A program made the translations under genes and the position numbers. The notes below the pieces were generated by a model. The model had not been told where the DNA came from, ran no database searches, and worked only from the letters and a program-made list of their open reading frames with translations. Positions 30,056 through 40,062 of a stretch of DNA of 64,000 nucleotides are shown piece by piece. The DNA comes from Xylophilus rhododendri (GTDB lineage Bacteria; Pseudomonadota; Gammaproteobacteria; Burkholderiales; Burkholderiaceae_C), in NCBI RefSeq assembly GCF_009906855.1, contig NZ_CP047650.1, forward strand, positions 5,022,001 to 5,086,000, given 5' to 3'. Numbering within the stretch: position 1 is the first letter of the stretch; every line of letters starts with the position of its first letter.

Positions 30056-31863
30056 TTAGAACGTGCGGACCTTGGGCGGCACGGTGTCGACGGTCAGCGG
30101 CTTCATGCGGACCGGCTTGTAGGCCAGGCTGTTGGTGGCGCTGTACCACAGGGTGTGCTTCATCCACTCCTTGTCGTTGCGGCCCAGCGGGAACTCGGCG
30201 TCGTCGGCCGGGCGCTCGTAGTCGTCCACGGTGTGGGCGCCACGGCATTCCTTGCGGGCGGCGGCCGAGACCATGGTGGCCTGCGCCACTTCGATCAGGT
30301 TGTCGACTTCCAGGGCTTCGATGCGCGCGGTGTTGAAGACGCGCGACTTGTCCTTGAGCGTGATGCCGGCCACGCGCTTGCGGATGTCGGCGATCTTGAC
30401 CACGCCTTCGTCCATCACCGATTGCTGGCGGAACACGGCGGCATGGGCCTGCATGGTGGCGCGGATGTCGGCCGCCACGTCCTGGGCGTATTCGCCGGAG
30501 GCGGAGTCTTCCAGCTCGTTCAGGCGCTTCAGGGTACGGTCGGCGGCGTTGGCCGGCAGTTCCTTGTGCTCCTTGAGCTTGTCGTTGTACTGCACGATGT
30601 GGTTGCCGGCGGCGCGGCCGAACACCAGCAGGTCGAGCAGCGAGTTGGTGCCCAGGCGGTTGGCGCCGTGCACCGACACGCAGGAGCATTCGCCGACCGC
30701 GTACAGGCCCTTGACCACCACCGACTCGTTGGCCTCGTTCTGGGTGACGACCTGGCCGTTGATGTTGGTGGGGATGCCGCCCATCTGGTAGTGGATGGTG
30801 GGCACCACCGGGATCGGCTCGCGGGTGATGTCGACGTTGGCGAAGTTGTGGCCGATCTCTTCCACCGAGGGCAGGCGCTTGCGGATGGTGTCCGCGCCCA
30901 GGTGGTCGAGCTTGAGCAGGATGTGGTCCTTGTTGGGACCGCAGCCGCGGCCTTCCTTGATTTCCTGGTCCATGCAGCGCGAGACGAAGTCGCGCGGCGC
31001 CAGGTCCTTCAAGGTGGGCGCATAGCGCTCCATGAAGCGTTCGCCATTGCTGTTGAGCAGGATCGCGCCTTCGCCGCGGCAGCCTTCGGTCAGCAGCACG
31101 CCGGCGCCGAACACGCCGGTGGGGTGGAACTGCCAGAACTCCATGTCCTGCAGCGGGATGCCGGCGCGTGCCGCCATGCCCAGGCCGTCGCCGGTGTTGA
31201 TGAAGGCGTTGGTGGAGGCCTGGAAGATGCGGCCCGCGCCGCCGGTGGCCAGCAGCACGGTCTTGGCCTGCAGGATGTGCAGGTCGCCGGTTTCCATCTC
31301 CAGCGCGGTCACGCCGACGACATCGCCTTCGTCGTCGCGGATCAGGTCGAGCGCCATCCATTCCACGAAGAACTGGGTGCGCGATTCCACGTTCTTCTGG
31401 TAGAGCGTGTGCAGCATCGCGTGGCCGGTACGGTCAGCCGCGGCGCAGGCGCGCTGCACCGGCTTTTCACCGTAGTTGGCGGTGTGGCCGCCGAAGGGCG
31501 CTGGTAGATGGTGCCGTCCGGATTGCGGTCGAAGGGCATGCCGAAGTGTTCGAGTTCGTACACGACCTTCGGGGCCTCGCGGCACATGAACTCGATGGCG
31601 TCCTGGTCGCCCAGCCAGTCCGAGCCCTTGATGGTGTCGTAGAAGTGGTAGTGCCAGTTGTCCTCGCTCATGTTGCCGAGGGAGGCGCCGACGCCGCCCT
31701 GGGCCGCCACGGTGTGCGAGCGGGTCGGGAAGACCTTGGAGAGGACCGCGACGTTCAGGCCGGCGCGGGCGAGTTGCAGCGAGGCGCGCATGCCGGAGCC
31801 GCCGGCGCCGATGATGACGACGTCGAACTTGCGCTTGGTGATATCGGACGTGGAATAAGTCAT
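30056..31863 (-). pseudogene. sdhA: Succinate dehydrogenase flavoprotein subunit, frameshifted as sequenced
   Basis: This is the catalytic FAD subunit, but it is split across two frames. The first part (start complement of 31861-31863) reads [20 protein letters not shown], with [10 protein letters not shown] for FAD attachment, up to GTIYQRP. The second part continues from [27 protein letters not shown] in its core FGGHTANYG. At 31496-31498 the plus strand has GGG where the conserved reading QRPFGG needs one more base. Restoring one base gives 603 codons (602 residues), normal for SdhA. Both halves are otherwise well conserved. Because the gene is central to an aerobe and the lesion lies in a short homopolymer, a sequencing or assembly error is more likely than a true pseudogene. 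Confidence 0.9.
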
Positions 31864-31867
31864 TTTT

Positions 31868-32233
31868 TTAGAGCCTCCACAGCACCTGGACCATGTAGCC
31901 GACACAGCCGACCAGCCAGAAGATGGAGACGATTTGGAGAAGCAGGCGGAGAACGACGGGCTTGACGTAGTCCATCCAGATGTCGCGCATGCCGACCCAG
32001 GCGTGGTAGCCCAGGGCGACGATGGTGACCAGGGTGAGGACCTTCATCCATTGCGCGGAGAAGATGGCCGACCAGGTGTCGTAGCCCAGCGGGCCGTGCG
32101 AGAAGATCACCTGTGCCAGCAGCACGATGGTGAAGGCGGCCATGAGCACGGCGGTGCCGCGCTGGGCGATCCAGTCGCGCAGGCCGTAGTGGGCGCCGAC
32201 GACGACGCGCTTGGAACCGTAATTGACGGACAT
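31868..32233 (-). CDS. sdhD: Succinate dehydrogenase membrane anchor subunit
   Basis: The 121-residue protein has three hydrophobic segments (about residues 29-47, 63-82 and 93-116) and, with SdhC, binds haem b and quinone in the inner membrane. The motif [15 protein letters not shown] includes the conserved histidine and the aspartate before the quinone site. It is 4 bases upstream of the sdhA start and 41 bases after sdhC. Confidence 0.95.
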   Translation of the reverse strand: MSVNYGSKRVVVGAHYGLRDWIAQRGTAVLMAAFTIVLLAQVIFSHGPLGYDTWSAIFSAQWMKVLTLVTIVALGYHAWVGMRDIWMDYVKPVVLRLLLQIVSIFWLVGCVGYMVQVLWRL

Positions 32234-32274
32234 GGTGGAAGTAGCTCCGGTCTTTTTATCGTGGGGAAATCGGA

Positions 32275-32700
32275 TCAGTACAGGCCGAACAGCTTGGCGC
32301 CCAGCACCACCGTCAGCAGCACGCTCAGCACCAGCACGCCCTTGGCGGTGGCCTGGCCGGTCTTCTTCTCGACGGCGTGGTGGTTCACGTCCATCCACAG
32401 GTGGCGCAGGCCGGCGATGAAGTGGTGCAGATAGGCCCACAGCAGGGCCAGGCAGAAGAGCTTGAGGATCACGCCGCCGATGCCGACGTGGAAGATGCTG
32501 GAGAAGCGGGCGAAGGAGATTTCGGAGCTGACGGTGAGGTCGAACATCCAGATCACCAGCGGCAGCAGGATGAACATGATCAGCCCGCTGATCCGGTGCA
32601 GGATGGACACGATGCCGGCCGCCGGCAGGCGGTAGGTCGTGAGGTCCGTCAGCGCATTGATGTTGCGGAATTCAGGCCGCTTTTTGGAGAGTTCTGCCAT
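32275..32700 (-). CDS. sdhC: Succinate dehydrogenase cytochrome b556 subunit
   Basis: The 141-residue membrane subunit opens with the family block RPEFRNINALTDLTTYRLPA in place of the usual RPLSPHL motif, then SILHRISGL, which contributes to the quinone site. Three membrane helices follow, with the haem-ligand region LHHFIAGLRHLWMD. It is the first gene of the sdhCDAB-sdhE unit. The 119-base region upstream contains a TAGAAT on the minus strand that could be a -10 element, but no convincing -35. Confidence 0.95.
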   Translation of the reverse strand: MAELSKKRPEFRNINALTDLTTYRLPAAGIVSILHRISGLIMFILLPLVIWMFDLTVSSEISFARFSSIFHVGIGGVILKLFCLALLWAYLHHFIAGLRHLWMDVNHHAVEKKTGQATAKGVLVLSVLLTVVLGAKLFGLY

Positions 32701-32819
32701 GGGGTTTTTGCTTTCTGCTGGGGCTGTCTGCTTGTAACTGCCAGGTAATCGGGTTTGCGAACCGCCCAAAATTCTATTGCAGGTATGAGGTGTTACCCGG
32801 AATAGACCAAGGCGGCCCC

Positions 32820-33599
32820 TCAGTTCAGCTGGTTGTGGTAGTGATGGGAATCCGTTCGGTAGAAGCCGCGGCGCAGCTCCATGGGGGCGTCGTTGTAGGT
32901 GAAGGACAGGCGCTCGACGCTCAACAGCGGGCTGCCTTCCTTCACGTCCAGCAGCTGCGCCTGGTCGGCGGCGGCGGCCACGGCGCGCAGCTTCTCGTCG
33001 GCGCGCACCATACGCACGCCGAAGTCGATCTCGAACATGGCGTAGGTGGGGCCCTGGTAGGCCAGCATCTGCTGCGCGGTGAGGCCCTTGAAGGCCTGGC
33101 CGGGCAGCCAGATGTCTTCCAGCACCCGCGGCACGCCGGCGAACATCAGCACGCGGCGGGCCTGCATCACGGCCTCGCCGCTGCGCAGCTGCAGGGCGCG
33201 CGCCACCTCGGCGGAAGCGCGCACCCGCTTGCATTCGAGCACGCGGCGTTCGGAGGGCTCGTATTCGCCGGTGTCGTTGCGCAGTTTAAGGAAGCGGTAC
33301 TGCACCTGGCGCTCGGAGTGGGTGGCCACGAAGGTGCCCTTGCCCTGGCGGCGGATCAGCAGGTTGTCGCCGGCCAGCTCGTCGATGGCCTTGCGCACCG
33401 TGCCCTGGCTGACGCGGAAACGCGCGGCCAGGTCGTTCTCGGAGGGGATGGCTTCGCCGGGCTTCCAGTCGCCGGCTTCCAGACGCTGCAGGATCCGGGT
33501 CTTGATCTGCTGGTAGAGCGGGCTGAATGCTGGCGCCGCACCCTCGTCGCCGACGACGTCGGGAGCGGATGGTTCCGCGGCGGATGGGGCTGGGGGCAT
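32820..33599 (-). CDS. GntR-family regulator (HutC subfamily), probable TCA-cycle regulator
   Basis: The protein has an N-terminal winged helix (PLYQQIKTRILQRLEAGDWKPGEAIPSE, with SQGTVRKAIDELAGDNLLIRRQGKGTFVA) and a C-terminal UTRA effector domain ending GFYRTDSHHYHNQ, which defines the HutC subfamily. Starts at 33656, 33635 and 33599 are all open; the last (259 residues) is used because the preceding residues are low-complexity. It lies upstream of sdhC on the same strand and is divergent from mdh. A strong AT-rich palindrome between it and mdh is its probable operator, so it likely controls mdh, itself and perhaps sdh. The effector is unknown. Confidence 0.88.
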   Translation of the reverse strand: MPPAPSAAEPSAPDVVGDEGAAPAFSPLYQQIKTRILQRLEAGDWKPGEAIPSENDLAARFRVSQGTVRKAIDELAGDNLLIRRQGKGTFVATHSERQVQYRFLKLRNDTGEYEPSERRVLECKRVRASAEVARALQLRSGEAVMQARRVLMFAGVPRVLEDIWLPGQAFKGLTAQQMLAYQGPTYAMFEIDFGVRMVRADEKLRAVAAAADQAQLLDVKEGSPLLSVERLSFTYNDAPMELRRGFYRTDSHHYHNQLN

Positions 33600-33670
33600 C
33601 GTGGTGGCGAGGGGGCTTCGGCAGGCGGCGGGCATGATGGCACGGCCTGCCGGCAACGCCCGCGATCATA

Positions 33671-33690
33671 TCTTATATAAGACATAAGAC
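33671..33690. promoter_or_regulatory. AT-rich palindrome, candidate GntR operator
   Basis: TCTTATATAAGA (33671-33682) is a perfect 12-base palindrome, followed at once by CATAAGAC, which repeats the half-site AAGAC in direct orientation. Such an AT-rich block is striking in this GC-rich DNA. It lies between the GntR gene and mdh and ends 3 bases before the putative -35 of mdh, so binding there could block or modulate mdh transcription. Confidence 0.6.
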
Positions 33691-33693
33691 AAG

Positions 33694-33723
33694 TTGACCG
33701 CCCGGAAATAACGGCAGTACACT
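33694..33723 (+). promoter_or_regulatory. Putative sigma-70 promoter of mdh
   Basis: TTGACC (33694-33699) and TACACT (33718-33723) are 18 bases apart and resemble -35 and -10 hexamers. The mdh start lies 123 bases downstream, with GGAG at 33835-33838 as ribosome-binding site. Confidence 0.5.
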
Positions 33724-33846
33724 CCCGCGCTGTCCGCCCGGCGGCGATTTTTCGCTAGCGGCCACGGCAGGAAATGCCGGCAAACACTTTGCGAACGGCA
33801 TGCGGCGGGCGACTTTTTCCATTTCCCATCCCCTGGAGTCCTTCCC

Positions 33847-34836
33847 ATGAGCAAGAAGCCCGTCCGCGTCGCCGTCACCGGCGCCGCCGGCCAAATCGGT
33901 TACGCCCTGCTGTTCCGCATCGCCTCGGGCGAAATGCTGGGCAAGGACCAGCCCGTGATCCTGCAGCTGCTCGAAGTGCCCGTCGAAGGCCCGCAGAAGG
34001 CCCTGAAGGGCGTGATGATGGAGCTCGACGACTGCGCCTTCCCGCTGCTGGTCGGCATGGAAGCCCACAGCGATCCGATGACCGCCTTCAAGGACGTCGA
34101 CTACGCCCTGCTGGTCGGCTCGCGTCCCCGCGGCCCCGGCATGGAACGTGCCGAGCTGCTGGCCGTCAACGGCGCCATCTTCACCGCCCAGGGCGCCGCC
34201 CTGAACGCCGTCGCCAGCCGCGACGTCAAGGTGCTGGTGGTCGGCAACCCCGCCAACACCAACGCCTACATCGCCATGAAGAGCGCGCCGGACCTGCCGC
34301 GCGAGAACTTCACCGCCATGCTGCGCCTGGACCACAACCGCGCCGCCAGCCAGATCGCCGCCAAGACCGGCAAGGCCGTGGCCGCCATCGAGAAGCTGAC
34401 CGTCTGGGGCAACCACTCGCCCACGATGTACGCCGACTACCGCTTCGCCACCATCGGCGGCGAGAGCGTGGCCAAGATGATCAACGACCAGGAATGGAAC
34501 GCCAACACCTTCCTGCCCACCGTCGGCAAGCGCGGCGCGGCCATCATCGAGGCGCGCGGTTCCTCTTCCGCCGCATCGGCCGCCAACGCCGCCATCGACC
34601 ACATGCGCGACTGGGCGCTGGGCACGCAGGGCAAGTGGGTCACCATGGGCGTTCCGTCCAATGGCGAATACGGCATCCCCAAGGACGTGATGTTCGGCTT
34701 CCCGGTCACCACCGAAGGCGGAAAATACAAGATCGTCGAAGGCCTGGAGATCGACGCCTTCAGCCAGGAACGCATCGACAAGACGCTGAAGGAACTGCAG
34801 GACGAGCAAGCCGGCGTTGCCCACCTCGTCAAGTAA
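33847..34836 (+). CDS. mdh: Malate dehydrogenase
   Basis: The 329-residue NAD-dependent enzyme interconverts malate and oxaloacetate. The dinucleotide motif is [19 protein letters not shown]; substrate-binding arginines are in [11 protein letters not shown] and the catalytic histidine region is [13 protein letters not shown]. The sequence belongs to the cytosolic-like MDH type of betaproteobacteria. It starts a plus-strand TCA-cycle run with tam, a CitE-like gene and acnB. Confidence 0.98.
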   Translation: MSKKPVRVAVTGAAGQIGYALLFRIASGEMLGKDQPVILQLLEVPVEGPQKALKGVMMELDDCAFPLLVGMEAHSDPMTAFKDVDYALLVGSRPRGPGMERAELLAVNGAIFTAQGAALNAVASRDVKVLVVGNPANTNAYIAMKSAPDLPRENFTAMLRLDHNRAASQIAAKTGKAVAAIEKLTVWGNHSPTMYADYRFATIGGESVAKMINDQEWNANTFLPTVGKRGAAIIEARGSSSAASAANAAIDHMRDWALGTQGKWVTMGVPSNGEYGIPKDVMFGFPVTTEGGKYKIVEGLEIDAFSQERIDKTLKELQDEQAGVAHLVK

Positions 34837-34879
34837 GCAGTCCGGCAAGCAAACGCCCGAGTTACCGCGAAGGAACATC

Positions 34880-35659
34880 ATGGCCGAGTGGAACCCCAGC
34901 CTCTACAGCAGATTCGAGGACGAGCGCACCCGCCCGGCCCGCGAGCTGCTGGCGCGGGTTCCGCTGGCCGAGGTGCGCCACGCGGTGGACCTGGGCTGCG
35001 GCCCGGCCAACTCCACCGAGTTGATCGTGCAGCGCTTCCCCGGTGCCGAGACCATCGGCACCGACAACTCAAAGCCCATGCTCGACAGCGCCCGAAAGCG
35101 CCTGCCGGGCGTGCGCTTCGACTTGTCGGATATCTCCACCTGGCAGCCCGAAACGGCGCCGGACCTGATCTATGCCAACGCCTCCCTGCAGTGGGTGCCC
35201 GGCCACGAGACGCTGATCCCGCGCCTCTTCGACAGCCTGGCCCCCGGCGGCGTGCTGGCCATCCAGATGCCGGACAACCGCGACGAGCCCACCCATCGGG
35301 CCATGCGCGATGTCGGTGCCATGCAGCCCTGGGCCGAGCACATCGGCGACATCGAGAAGCTGCGCACCGCCATCCTGCCGCTGTCCGCCTACTACGACAT
35401 GCTGGCGCCGCAGGCGGAGAACGTGGATGTGTGGCACACCATCTACCAGCACCGCATGGATTCGCCGCAGGCCATCGTCGACTGGGTCAGCGGCACCGGG
35501 CTCAAGCCCTTCGTCGCGCCGCTCGACGACGCATTGAAGGCCAGCTACCTGGCCGAATACCTGCGCCGCATCGAGGCCGGCTACCCCCCGCGCGCCGACG
35601 GCAAGCTGCTGCTGGCCTTCCCGCGCATGTTCATCGTGGCGCAGAAGAAAAAAGCATGA
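34880..35659 (+). CDS. tam: Trans-aconitate 2-methyltransferase
   Basis: The 259-residue SAM-dependent methyltransferase esterifies trans-aconitate, a toxic by-product that inhibits aconitase. The SAM-binding motif is VDLGCGPANSTELI; IGTDNSKPMLDSARKRLP, YANASLQWVPGHETLIPRL and the QMPDN block are family-specific. It is preceded by AAGGA at a good distance. Its location between mdh and acnB supports a role in guarding the aconitase step. The stop overlaps the start of the next gene. Confidence 0.93.
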   Translation: MAEWNPSLYSRFEDERTRPARELLARVPLAEVRHAVDLGCGPANSTELIVQRFPGAETIGTDNSKPMLDSARKRLPGVRFDLSDISTWQPETAPDLIYANASLQWVPGHETLIPRLFDSLAPGGVLAIQMPDNRDEPTHRAMRDVGAMQPWAEHIGDIEKLRTAILPLSAYYDMLAPQAENVDVWHTIYQHRMDSPQAIVDWVSGTGLKPFVAPLDDALKASYLAEYLRRIEAGYPPRADGKLLLAFPRMFIVAQKKKA

Positions 35660-36660
35660 TCGACACGACAGCCCTGCATCCCCGCCAGGCCCTGCTGGGC
35701 GCCCAGGCCGGCGCCGTCGTGCTGCCGGTGTGCGACCACTACAGCGGCGTCGAAGCCCGCATGAAGAAGAGCCTGCAGCTGCAGGCCGAGATGACCGAGG
35801 AGTTCGGCACCTGCGTCTTCGACGTGACCCTGGACTGCGAGGACGGCGCCGCCGCCGGCGCAGAGGCCGAGCATGCCGACCTGGTCACCGGCCTGGCCCT
35901 GGCCGCGGCGCCCGGCGCGCGGGTGGCGGTACGGGTGCATCCGGTGGACCATCCCGCCTTCGAGGCCGACGTTGCGCACATCGTCGGCCGCGCCGGCCAG
36001 CGGCTCTGCCACGTGATGATTCCGAAGGTCGAGACGCTCGCCGACGTGGAACGCGCCGTGGCCGCCGTGGACGCAGCCGGCGCCACCGGCCTGCCGCTGC
36101 AGGTGCTGATCGAATCGCCCGGCGCGGTGCGCCGCGCCTTCGAGATCGCCGCCCATCCCCGGGTGCAGTCGCTGTCCTTCGGCCTGATGGATTTCGTCTC
36201 GGCGCATGCCGGCGCGATCCCCGCCGCCGGCATGGGCGTGGCCGGCCAGTTCAGCCATCCGCTGGTGGTGCGGGCCAAGCTGGAGATCGCCTCCGCCGCG
36301 CATGCCTCGGGCAAGGTCCCGTCGCACTGCGTGGTCACCGAATTCTCCGACCTCGCGGCGGTCACCCAGGCCGCGCGCCGGGCCGCCCGCGAGTTCGGCT
36401 ATACACGGATGTGGAGCATCCACCCGGCGCAGATCCGCCCGGTGCTGGAGGCTTTCGCACCCGACCCGTCCGAAGTCGAGACGGCCGCCCTGATCGTCGC
36501 CGCCGCCCAGGCAGCCGACTGGGCGCCGATCGCCTTCGGCGGACACCTGCACGACCGCGCCAGCTACCGCCATTTCTGGCAGGTGCTGGAACGCGCCCAC
36601 CGTACCGGCCGACCCTTGCCGCCGCAGGCCCGCGACTGGTTCCAGCCCGTCGCCGCCTGA
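35656..36660 (+). CDS. CitE/HpcH-like aldolase/CoA ester lyase
   Basis: The 334-residue protein belongs to the HpcH/HpaI aldolase superfamily, CitE-like branch, which cleaves or hydrolyses malyl-, citramalyl- or citryl-CoA. Family blocks: DVTLDCEDGAAAGAE (metal-binding acidic residues), VAVRVHPVDHPAF, MIPKVETLADVE, QVLIESPGAV and SLSFGLMDFVSAH. No citD or citF is nearby, so it is not a citrate lyase subunit. The ATGA overlap with tam suggests co-translation. The true CoA ester cannot be chosen from sequence. Confidence 0.88.
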   Translation: MIDTTALHPRQALLGAQAGAVVLPVCDHYSGVEARMKKSLQLQAEMTEEFGTCVFDVTLDCEDGAAAGAEAEHADLVTGLALAAAPGARVAVRVHPVDHPAFEADVAHIVGRAGQRLCHVMIPKVETLADVERAVAAVDAAGATGLPLQVLIESPGAVRRAFEIAAHPRVQSLSFGLMDFVSAHAGAIPAAGMGVAGQFSHPLVVRAKLEIASAAHASGKVPSHCVVTEFSDLAAVTQAARRAAREFGYTRMWSIHPAQIRPVLEAFAPDPSEVETAALIVAAAQAADWAPIAFGGHLHDRASYRHFWQVLERAHRTGRPLPPQARDWFQPVAA

Positions 36661-36717
36661 TTCCGAACCGTTTTTCCCGTGTTGCCCGCTCACCTGCGCA
36701 TCCGACCAGATTTCCCC

Positions 36718-37347
36718 ATGAAAAAGCTCCTCATCGCCAGCCTGATCGCCTGTGTCCTGCCCCTGGCCGCCCAGGCCCAGGATGCCGCCAAACCCGCGGC
36801 CAAGACCGCCGCCAAGCCGGCCGCCACTGCCAAGCCCGCCGCTGCCAAGCCTGCCGCTGCCGCCAAGCCCGCCACCACCACGGCCAAGTCCAGCCACCAC
36901 GGCAAGGCCAAGCCCAAGCTGGCCCGCTCGGCCGCCAAGGCGGTCGAGGAAGTCACGCCCGTCGACACCGATACCGACGTGACCCTGTCGCCCGAGGACA
37001 TCGAGATCGCCGGCCGGGTCTATACCGGCAACATCCGCTGCGAACTCGGCGCCAACGTGCAGGTCACCGCCGACGAGAAGCACCCCGGCTTCTTCACCGT
37101 GCAGATCCAGCGCAACCGCTACCGCATGCACCCGGTGGTCAGCCGCACCGGCGCGATCCGCCTGGAAGACCCGCGCGCCGGCGCGCTGTGGCTGCAGCTG
37201 GGCAACAAGTCCATGCTGATGAACCAGAAGATCGGCGAACGCATGGCCGACGAATGCCAGAGCCCGCAGCAGACCGCCATGGCCGAAGAGCTGCGCAAGA
37301 ACCCGCCCAAGAGCCTGTTCGAAGGCGCGGACGCTCCGAAGAACTGA
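36718..37347 (+). CDS. Secreted protein of unknown function with Ala/Lys/Pro-rich linker
   Basis: The 209-residue protein has a signal peptide (MKKLLIASLIACVLPLAAQAQ, cleaved near AQA). Residues about 22-75 are a low-complexity run of alanine, lysine and proline (KPAAK repeats), likely extended and basic. A globular part follows (from about residue 85: LSPEDIEIAGRVYTGNIRCEL to LFEGAD) with two cysteines (IRCELG and DECQSP) that may pair in the periplasm. I recognise no named domain. It lies between the CitE-like gene and acnB on the same strand, 42 bases before acnB. Confidence 0.8.
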   Translation: MKKLLIASLIACVLPLAAQAQDAAKPAAKTAAKPAATAKPAAAKPAAAAKPATTTAKSSHHGKAKPKLARSAAKAVEEVTPVDTDTDVTLSPEDIEIAGRVYTGNIRCELGANVQVTADEKHPGFFTVQIQRNRYRMHPVVSRTGAIRLEDPRAGALWLQLGNKSMLMNQKIGERMADECQSPQQTAMAEELRKNPPKSLFEGADAPKN

Positions 37348-37389
37348 TTTCCCCTCCCTTTCCCCCACGATCCAAGACGGAGAACGACG

Positions 37390-39978
37390 ATGTTGCAAGC
37401 CTACGTTGAACATGTCGCCGAGCGCGCCGCGCTCGGCATCCCGCCGCTGCCGCTGACGGCCAAGCAGACCGCCGAACTGATCGAGCTGCTGAAGACCCCG
37501 CCCGCCGGCTCGGCCGACTTCCTGCTCAACCTGATCACGCACCGCGTTCCCGCCGGCGTCGACGACGCCGCCAAGGTCAAGGCCAGCTACCTCGCGGCCG
37601 TCGCCCTGGGCACCGAGAAGAGCCCGCTGATCAGCCGCGCCAAGGCCACCGAACTGCTGGGCACCATGCTCGGCGGCTACAACATCAGCCCGCTGATCCA
37701 GCTGCTGGACGACGCGGAAGTCGGCGGCGCTGCCGCCGATGCGCTCAAGAAGACGCTGCTGATGTTCGACCAGTTCCACGACGTCAAGGAAAAGGCCGAC
37801 GCGGGCAACGCCAACGCCAAGTCCGTGATCCAGAGCTGGGCCGATGCCGAATGGTTCACCAGCCGTCCGGAAGTGCCCGAGAGCATCACCCTGTCGGTCT
37901 TCAAGGTCACCGGCGAGACCAACACCGACGACCTGTCGCCCGCGCCCGACGCCTGGAGCCGCCCGGACATCCCGCTGCACGCCCTGGCGATGCTCAAGAA
38001 CAAGCGCGACGGCATCGAGCCCGAGGAAGACGGCAAGCGCGGCCCGATCAAGTTCATCGAGGACCTGCGCGCCCGCGGCAACCTGGTGGCCTACGTCGGC
38101 GACGTGGTCGGCACCGGCTCTTCCCGCAAGTCCGCCACCAACTCGGTGCTGTGGTTCACCGGCGAGGACATCCCCTTCGTGCCGAACAAGCGTTTCGGCG
38201 GCGTGTGCCTGGGCAACAAGATCGCCCCGATCTTCTACAACACCATGGAAGACGCCGGCGCGCTGCCGATCGAACTGGACGTGAGCCAGATGAACATGGG
38301 CGACACCGTCGAGCTGCGCCCCTACGAAGGCAAGGCTCTGAAGGACGGCCAGGTCATCGCCGAGTTCACCGTCAAGAGCGACGTGCTGTTCGACGAAGTG
38401 CGCGCCGGCGGCCGCATTCCGCTGATCGTCGGCCGCGGCCTGACCGCCAAGGCGCGCGAGGCCCTGGGCCTGCCCGCCTCCACGCTGTTCCGCCTGCCGC
38501 AGGACCCGGTCGATACCGGCAAGGGCTACACCCTGGCGCAGAAGATGGTCGGCCGCGCCTGCGGCCTGCCCGAAGGCAAGGGCGTGCGCCCGGGCACCTA
38601 CTGCGAACCGCGCATGACCTCGGTCGGCTCGCAGGACACCACCGGCCCCATGACCCGCGACGAGCTGAAGGACCTGGCCTGCCTGGGCTTCTCGGCCGAC
38701 CTGGTTATGCAGTCCTTCTGCCACACCGCGGCCTATCCGAAGCCGGTGGACGTCAAGACCCACCACGAGCTGCCCGAGTTCATCAGCACCCGCGGCGGCA
38801 TCTCGCTCAAGCCCGGCGACGGCGTGATCCACAGCTGGCTCAACCGCTTCCTGCTGCCCGACACCGTCGGCACCGGCGGCGACAGCCACACGCGTTTCCC
38901 GATCGGCATCTCCTTCCCGGCCGGCTCCGGCCTGGTGGCCTTCGCCGCCGCCACCGGCGTGATGCCGCTGGACATGCCCGAATCGGTGCTGGTGCGCTTC
39001 AAGGGCGAGAAGATGATGCCCGGCGTCACCCTGCGTGACCTGGTCAACGCGATTCCGCTCTACGCCATCAAGGCCGGCCTGCTGACGGTGGACAAGAAGG
39101 GCAAGAAGAACATCTTCTCCGGCCGCATCCTGGAGATCGAAGGCCTGCCGAACCTGAAGGTGGAACAGGCCTTCGAGCTGTCGGACGCTTCCGCCGAACG
39201 CTCGGCCGCCGGCTGCACGGTCAAGCTCAACAAGGAGCCGATGATCGAGTACATCAACAGCAACATCACCCTGATGCGCTGGATGATCTCCGAAGGCTAT
39301 GCCGACGCCCGCACCCTGGGCCGCCGCATCGCCGCCCAGGAAGCCTGGCTGAAGAACCCGCAGCTGCTCGAAGGGGATGCGGATGCGGACTACGCCGCCG
39401 TGATCGAGATCGACCTGGCCGACATCCACGAACCCATCGTGGCCTGCCCGAACGATCCGGACGACGTGAAGACCCTGTCGGAAGTGGCCGGCGCCACCAT
39501 CGACGAAGTCTTCATCGGCTCCTGCATGACCAATATTGGCCACTTCCGCGCGGCCTCGAAGCTGCTCGAAGGCAAGCGCGACATGCCGGTCAAGCTGTGG
39601 ATCGCACCGCCGACCAAGATGGATGCCGCCCAGCTGACCGAGGAGGGCCATTACGGTGTCTTCGGCTCGGCCGGCGCGCGCACCGAAATGCCGGGCTGCT
39701 CGCTGTGCATGGGCAACCAGGCACAGGTGCGCGAGGGCGCGACGGTGATGTCGACCAGCACCCGCAACTTCCCCAACCGCCTGGGCAAGAACACCTTCGT
39801 CTACCTGGGTTCGGCCGAGCTGGCCGCGATCTGCTCGCGCCTGGGCCGCATCCCGACCAAGGCCGAGTACATGGAAGGCGTGGGCGTGCTGGATGCGTCC
39901 AGCAGCAAGATCTACCAGTACCTGAACTTCGACAAGATCGAGTCGTTCACCGAGGCGGCCGCCAAGGTTCCGGCCTGA
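37390..39978 (+). CDS. acnB: Bifunctional aconitate hydratase 2 / 2-methylisocitrate dehydratase
   Basis: The 862-residue enzyme isomerises citrate to isocitrate through a [4Fe-4S] cluster. The AcnB domain order is clear: an N-terminal HEAT-like domain (residues 1-160), then the swivel domain with [17 protein letters not shown] (core GTGSSRKS), and the cluster domains with [22 protein letters not shown] and the double-cysteine ligand region [13 protein letters not shown]. AcnB also acts as an RNA-binding iron sensor in some bacteria. It ends the plus-strand TCA run and has its own terminator. Confidence 0.98.
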   Translation: MLQAYVEHVAERAALGIPPLPLTAKQTAELIELLKTPPAGSADFLLNLITHRVPAGVDDAAKVKASYLAAVALGTEKSPLISRAKATELLGTMLGGYNISPLIQLLDDAEVGGAAADALKKTLLMFDQFHDVKEKADAGNANAKSVIQSWADAEWFTSRPEVPESITLSVFKVTGETNTDDLSPAPDAWSRPDIPLHALAMLKNKRDGIEPEEDGKRGPIKFIEDLRARGNLVAYVGDVVGTGSSRKSATNSVLWFTGEDIPFVPNKRFGGVCLGNKIAPIFYNTMEDAGALPIELDVSQMNMGDTVELRPYEGKALKDGQVIAEFTVKSDVLFDEVRAGGRIPLIVGRGLTAKAREALGLPASTLFRLPQDPVDTGKGYTLAQKMVGRACGLPEGKGVRPGTYCEPRMTSVGSQDTTGPMTRDELKDLACLGFSADLVMQSFCHTAAYPKPVDVKTHHELPEFISTRGGISLKPGDGVIHSWLNRFLLPDTVGTGGDSHTRFPIGISFPAGSGLVAFAAATGVMPLDMPESVLVRFKGEKMMPGVTLRDLVNAIPLYAIKAGLLTVDKKGKKNIFSGRILEIEGLPNLKVEQAFELSDASAERSAAGCTVKLNKEPMIEYINSNITLMRWMISEGYADARTLGRRIAAQEAWLKNPQLLEGDADADYAAVIEIDLADIHEPIVACPNDPDDVKTLSEVAGATIDEVFIGSCMTNIGHFRAASKLLEGKRDMPVKLWIAPPTKMDAAQLTEEGHYGVFGSAGARTEMPGCSLCMGNQAQVREGATVMSTSTRNFPNRLGKNTFVYLGSAELAAICSRLGRIPTKAEYMEGVGVLDASSSKIYQYLNFDKIESFTEAAAKVPA

Positions 39979-40007
39979 GTTCGCGGCCCCTTGCGGGGCC
40001 TTGAAGA

Positions 40008-40043
40008 CAAAGCCCTGCAGGCCGGTGCCTGCGGGGCTTTTTT
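40008..40043 (+). terminator. Rho-independent terminator of acnB
   Basis: AAAGCCCTGCAG pairs with CTGCGGGGCTTT around GCCGGTGC, with one bulge, followed by a run of six T residues ending at 40043. It lies 30 bases after the acnB stop, and the adjacent effector-like gene ends 20 bases further in the opposite direction. A shorter GC hairpin (GGCCCC-GGGGCC, 39984-40000) precedes it. Confidence 0.85.
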
Positions 40044-40062
40044 CATGGCCGGCGGCGCCGTT

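Noticed and set aside
35581..39651. A 1356-codon open frame on the minus strand opposite tam, the CitE-like gene and acnB
   Set aside because: It is antisense to well-conserved genes; its His/Gln/Gly/Ala-rich translation is the usual shadow of GC-rich coding DNA.
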